Assembly (NCBI RefSeq): GCF_022581195.2
Contig: NC_061482.1
Span: 4,774,001-4,838,000, forward strand
From: Helicoverpa zea
Lineage: Eukaryota; Arthropoda; Insecta; Lepidoptera; Noctuidae
Length of the DNA stretch: 64,000 bases
Reading direction: 5' to 3'
How positions within the stretch are numbered: the stretch's first letter is position 1; the number at the start of each line of letters is the position of its first letter. Positions 61,901-64,000 of the stretch are shown in pieces. The translations under genes were made by a program, and so were the position numbers. The notes beneath the pieces were generated by a model. It was not told the DNA's origin and searched no databases. It saw only the letters and a program-made list of their open reading frames with translations.

Positions 61901-64000
61901 TTATTATTAACGTGCACTAACGGGGGCCTGATGTTTTTGCTAAAAAAATAATCATTTTAATAGTGTTTTATTAAAGTTTCTTCATGTTGTTTTCAGTAAT
62001 ATTTTTATGAATAAAAATACAGGATACAAGATACAATTTTCATCTTTATTTATTTAATAAGGCTTCATTTGAGTTTTCTTGCCGCTTGTTAATTTTTCCA
62101 TCCTATTAGGCTTTCAGAAGTTATTAAAGTTTAATTAAAGGAAATATGTTAAGAGCTACATTGCTATAATTTGTATTTACAGAAGCTAATTAAACATGAA
62201 AAGAGCTTCATTATAGTTCAGAAGCACAAAGACAAAGGTTTGTTTTGTGTCATATGTCCGTCATAAATTCTTGTGGAAAACGTTGACGTGCGATGTGACA
62301 GAGTACGTAATATGACTTGAAGTTCGATCGCACGTGCGATGTCATGCCAATAGTTTGTCCCGAGGTGAGACCGAAGCGATATATTGCCGTTCGAAAACCA
62401 CGGAACAAGAAATTCACTGCACGCTTTTGCAGGAATGTGAAAGATTTTATGAGCGCCCCTTTAGCATTTAGGCAGTAATATCGCCAAGGGTTTTTATTGA
62501 AATTCGAACTACTTTTTTGTGTCAACTGTTTCTCTTGTCTCTTTTAAAAATCATTTTTTGTTATAAAGTTTAGTAATACAATAAAGTGTATAACACAATA
62601 TGGTAAATTGCTCATTATCTTCTACTTAATTTCAAAAAAAGTTCGTTGTTCTCCTATCAGTCCCTTTATGGCGTTAAAATCAAAATTGCGTCCAAATAGA
62701 GATTCTCTATCACAAATGAATCGAGTACTGGAAAAACTCGCCTATTCGTCAATAAAGTGTAAACATTTCTAAGACGATCCCTTTGCGAAGCGAAGAATTT
62801 CAATATCTTTCAAGCTCAACTAGAAGAAAAAGAAAATAATGGAATTTTCGGGAAGCGATCAAATTGTACAGAATAATTAAAGTAGTTAAAGTAGAAGAAA
62901 GACTGCCTCTGTCAAATGGCATAGGATAAAAGCAATTTGGATTTTGGGTATCTCAGGAAAAATCGCTTTCTGCTAAAATAGGTTCCCAAAATCAGATAAT
63001 AATGATACTTTTCAATTAACCATTCGAGGAAAACAGTTACTCGTGTAATGTGTATCAAAAGTAATTTTCCTTAAAACAAAAGGATTCTGGTCAAATGGTC
63101 AACCCTTTCCTTTCAGGATTTATGCAAAAAGCAGTTTGAAAGTCCAATTTAACTCGTTTCACACGCCAGTGATAATATAATTGACGTGGTTTAACGCGCA
63201 CAACTTATGTGAACTCGCGTTTTATTTCAGTAAAATAACCATTGTAACAGACAGTTTATTTAAAGTTACCTTTTAACTTTTATGTGTCAGTTGACAGTAC
63301 AACTTAGAAACTACTTAGAAATAGACGTATTCCTAATCGTATAAATATGGACACTGGTTTCTTGAATCAGCCTTTTCTTTTTGTACTATAAAAAGATCAA
63401 AATAAACTGCGTCCCAAACGTTGACTCTCAAGGCCTAATAAATTTAAATCATTTATAAAACAGTCATTATCTCGCGAAGCTTATTACTCTGATAAGGTCT
63501 ACTTGGAAGACAAAATGGCTTGGGAATAAGCTGTTTTATTTAATGTTCACACCTACGTTTTATATTAGGATTATCGATGGCACCATTTTTTTTCGTGCAC
63601 CATTTTATGTATCTGCAGTAGTAGATTTCAAATAATCCAGTAGTAATAAGATGTACTTAGAGCTGTTATAATAATGACAATATGTTTATAAAATCATAGA
63701 TTAACAGAGCGGTTTTATCAATGACAGCTGCTTAATAACCTGATATATTTTAGCCTATCAGTACAAGAGATAAATTAATCCGAGAGTTACTAATTGTAAC
63801 TACAAGACCAATTTGTCTCAGGACAATGTCTCGCCGTAATATAACGATTAACTTAAATATAAAGAGAACTTTCTTTTATGTTGGAGTACCTATAATTAAG
63901 ATAGGCGCTTTAAAGATTGTTGTGCAAAAGATAAAAAGTTTTTAATCCAGTTCTTAAATATTTGGCATTTTTAGCATTCCTACTGACTTTATTACTTCAT
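58938..64000. other. AT-rich DNA to the window end, nothing recognised
   Basis: No recognised genes or repeats were found. A 14-bp perfect palindrome ATCGCACGTGCGAT containing an E-box lies at 62327-62340. Confidence 0.45.

Overview
The window looks like nuclear DNA of a moth or butterfly (Lepidoptera). It is AT-rich and very gene-poor, and it carries dispersed repeats I recognise from lepidopteran genomes: an RTE-clade LINE, copies of the family that begins GGCCAAGTGCGAGTCGGACT, copies containing CTGAGTACCAGT, and the repeat with GCGACTTCGTCCGCG at one end. That recognition is from memory and was not checked by a search. I do not assign a species.

Two coding regions are beyond doubt. The first, on the minus strand at 14070-15795, is one long exon of a leucine-rich-repeat, single-pass membrane protein. 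It has a signal sequence, a cysteine-rich LRR N-cap, a row of LRRs, an LRR C-cap, one membrane segment and a short charged tail, followed by a poly(A) signal at 13838-13843. A candidate first coding exon on the same strand lies 35 kb upstream at 50919-50968, next to a CpG-rich promoter-like block at 50969-51190. Its splice phase matches the acceptor at 15795, and joining the two gives an uninterrupted 591-residue protein. If correct, one gene spans about 13.8-51.1 kb and most of the window's centre is its intron. The second is the intact 999-residue endonuclease/reverse transcriptase of a complete RTE-type LINE (38360-41523). This element is flanked by a perfect 13-bp target-site duplication and lies inside that putative intron on the opposite strand.

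The rest is mostly transposon wreckage and unrecognised AT-rich DNA. From left to right it includes a 223-bp MITE with perfect long inverted ends (3680-3902), a foldback at 16735-16902, and a 1.34-kb TA-flanked, pogo-like deletion derivative whose ends and interior share an ACGGGTA motif (24994-26334). There is a small two-exon zinc-finger-like ORF (29217-29630), several lepidopteran dispersed repeats, and a 2.75-kb composite element with a long internal inverted repeat, tandem units and a (GACA)n tract (46056-48803). Further right are an unclassified GC-iteron element (about 56270-57490) and a 577-bp PIF/Harbinger derivative with a TTA duplication and a broken MADF/Myb-like reading frame (58358-58934).

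I saw no rRNA, intact tRNA, CRISPR or prokaryotic features. No novel multi-gene system is visible. The most informative observations are the proposed remote first exon, the internally repeated pogo-like element, the composite foldback element, the GC iterons and the small zinc-finger-like spliced ORF.
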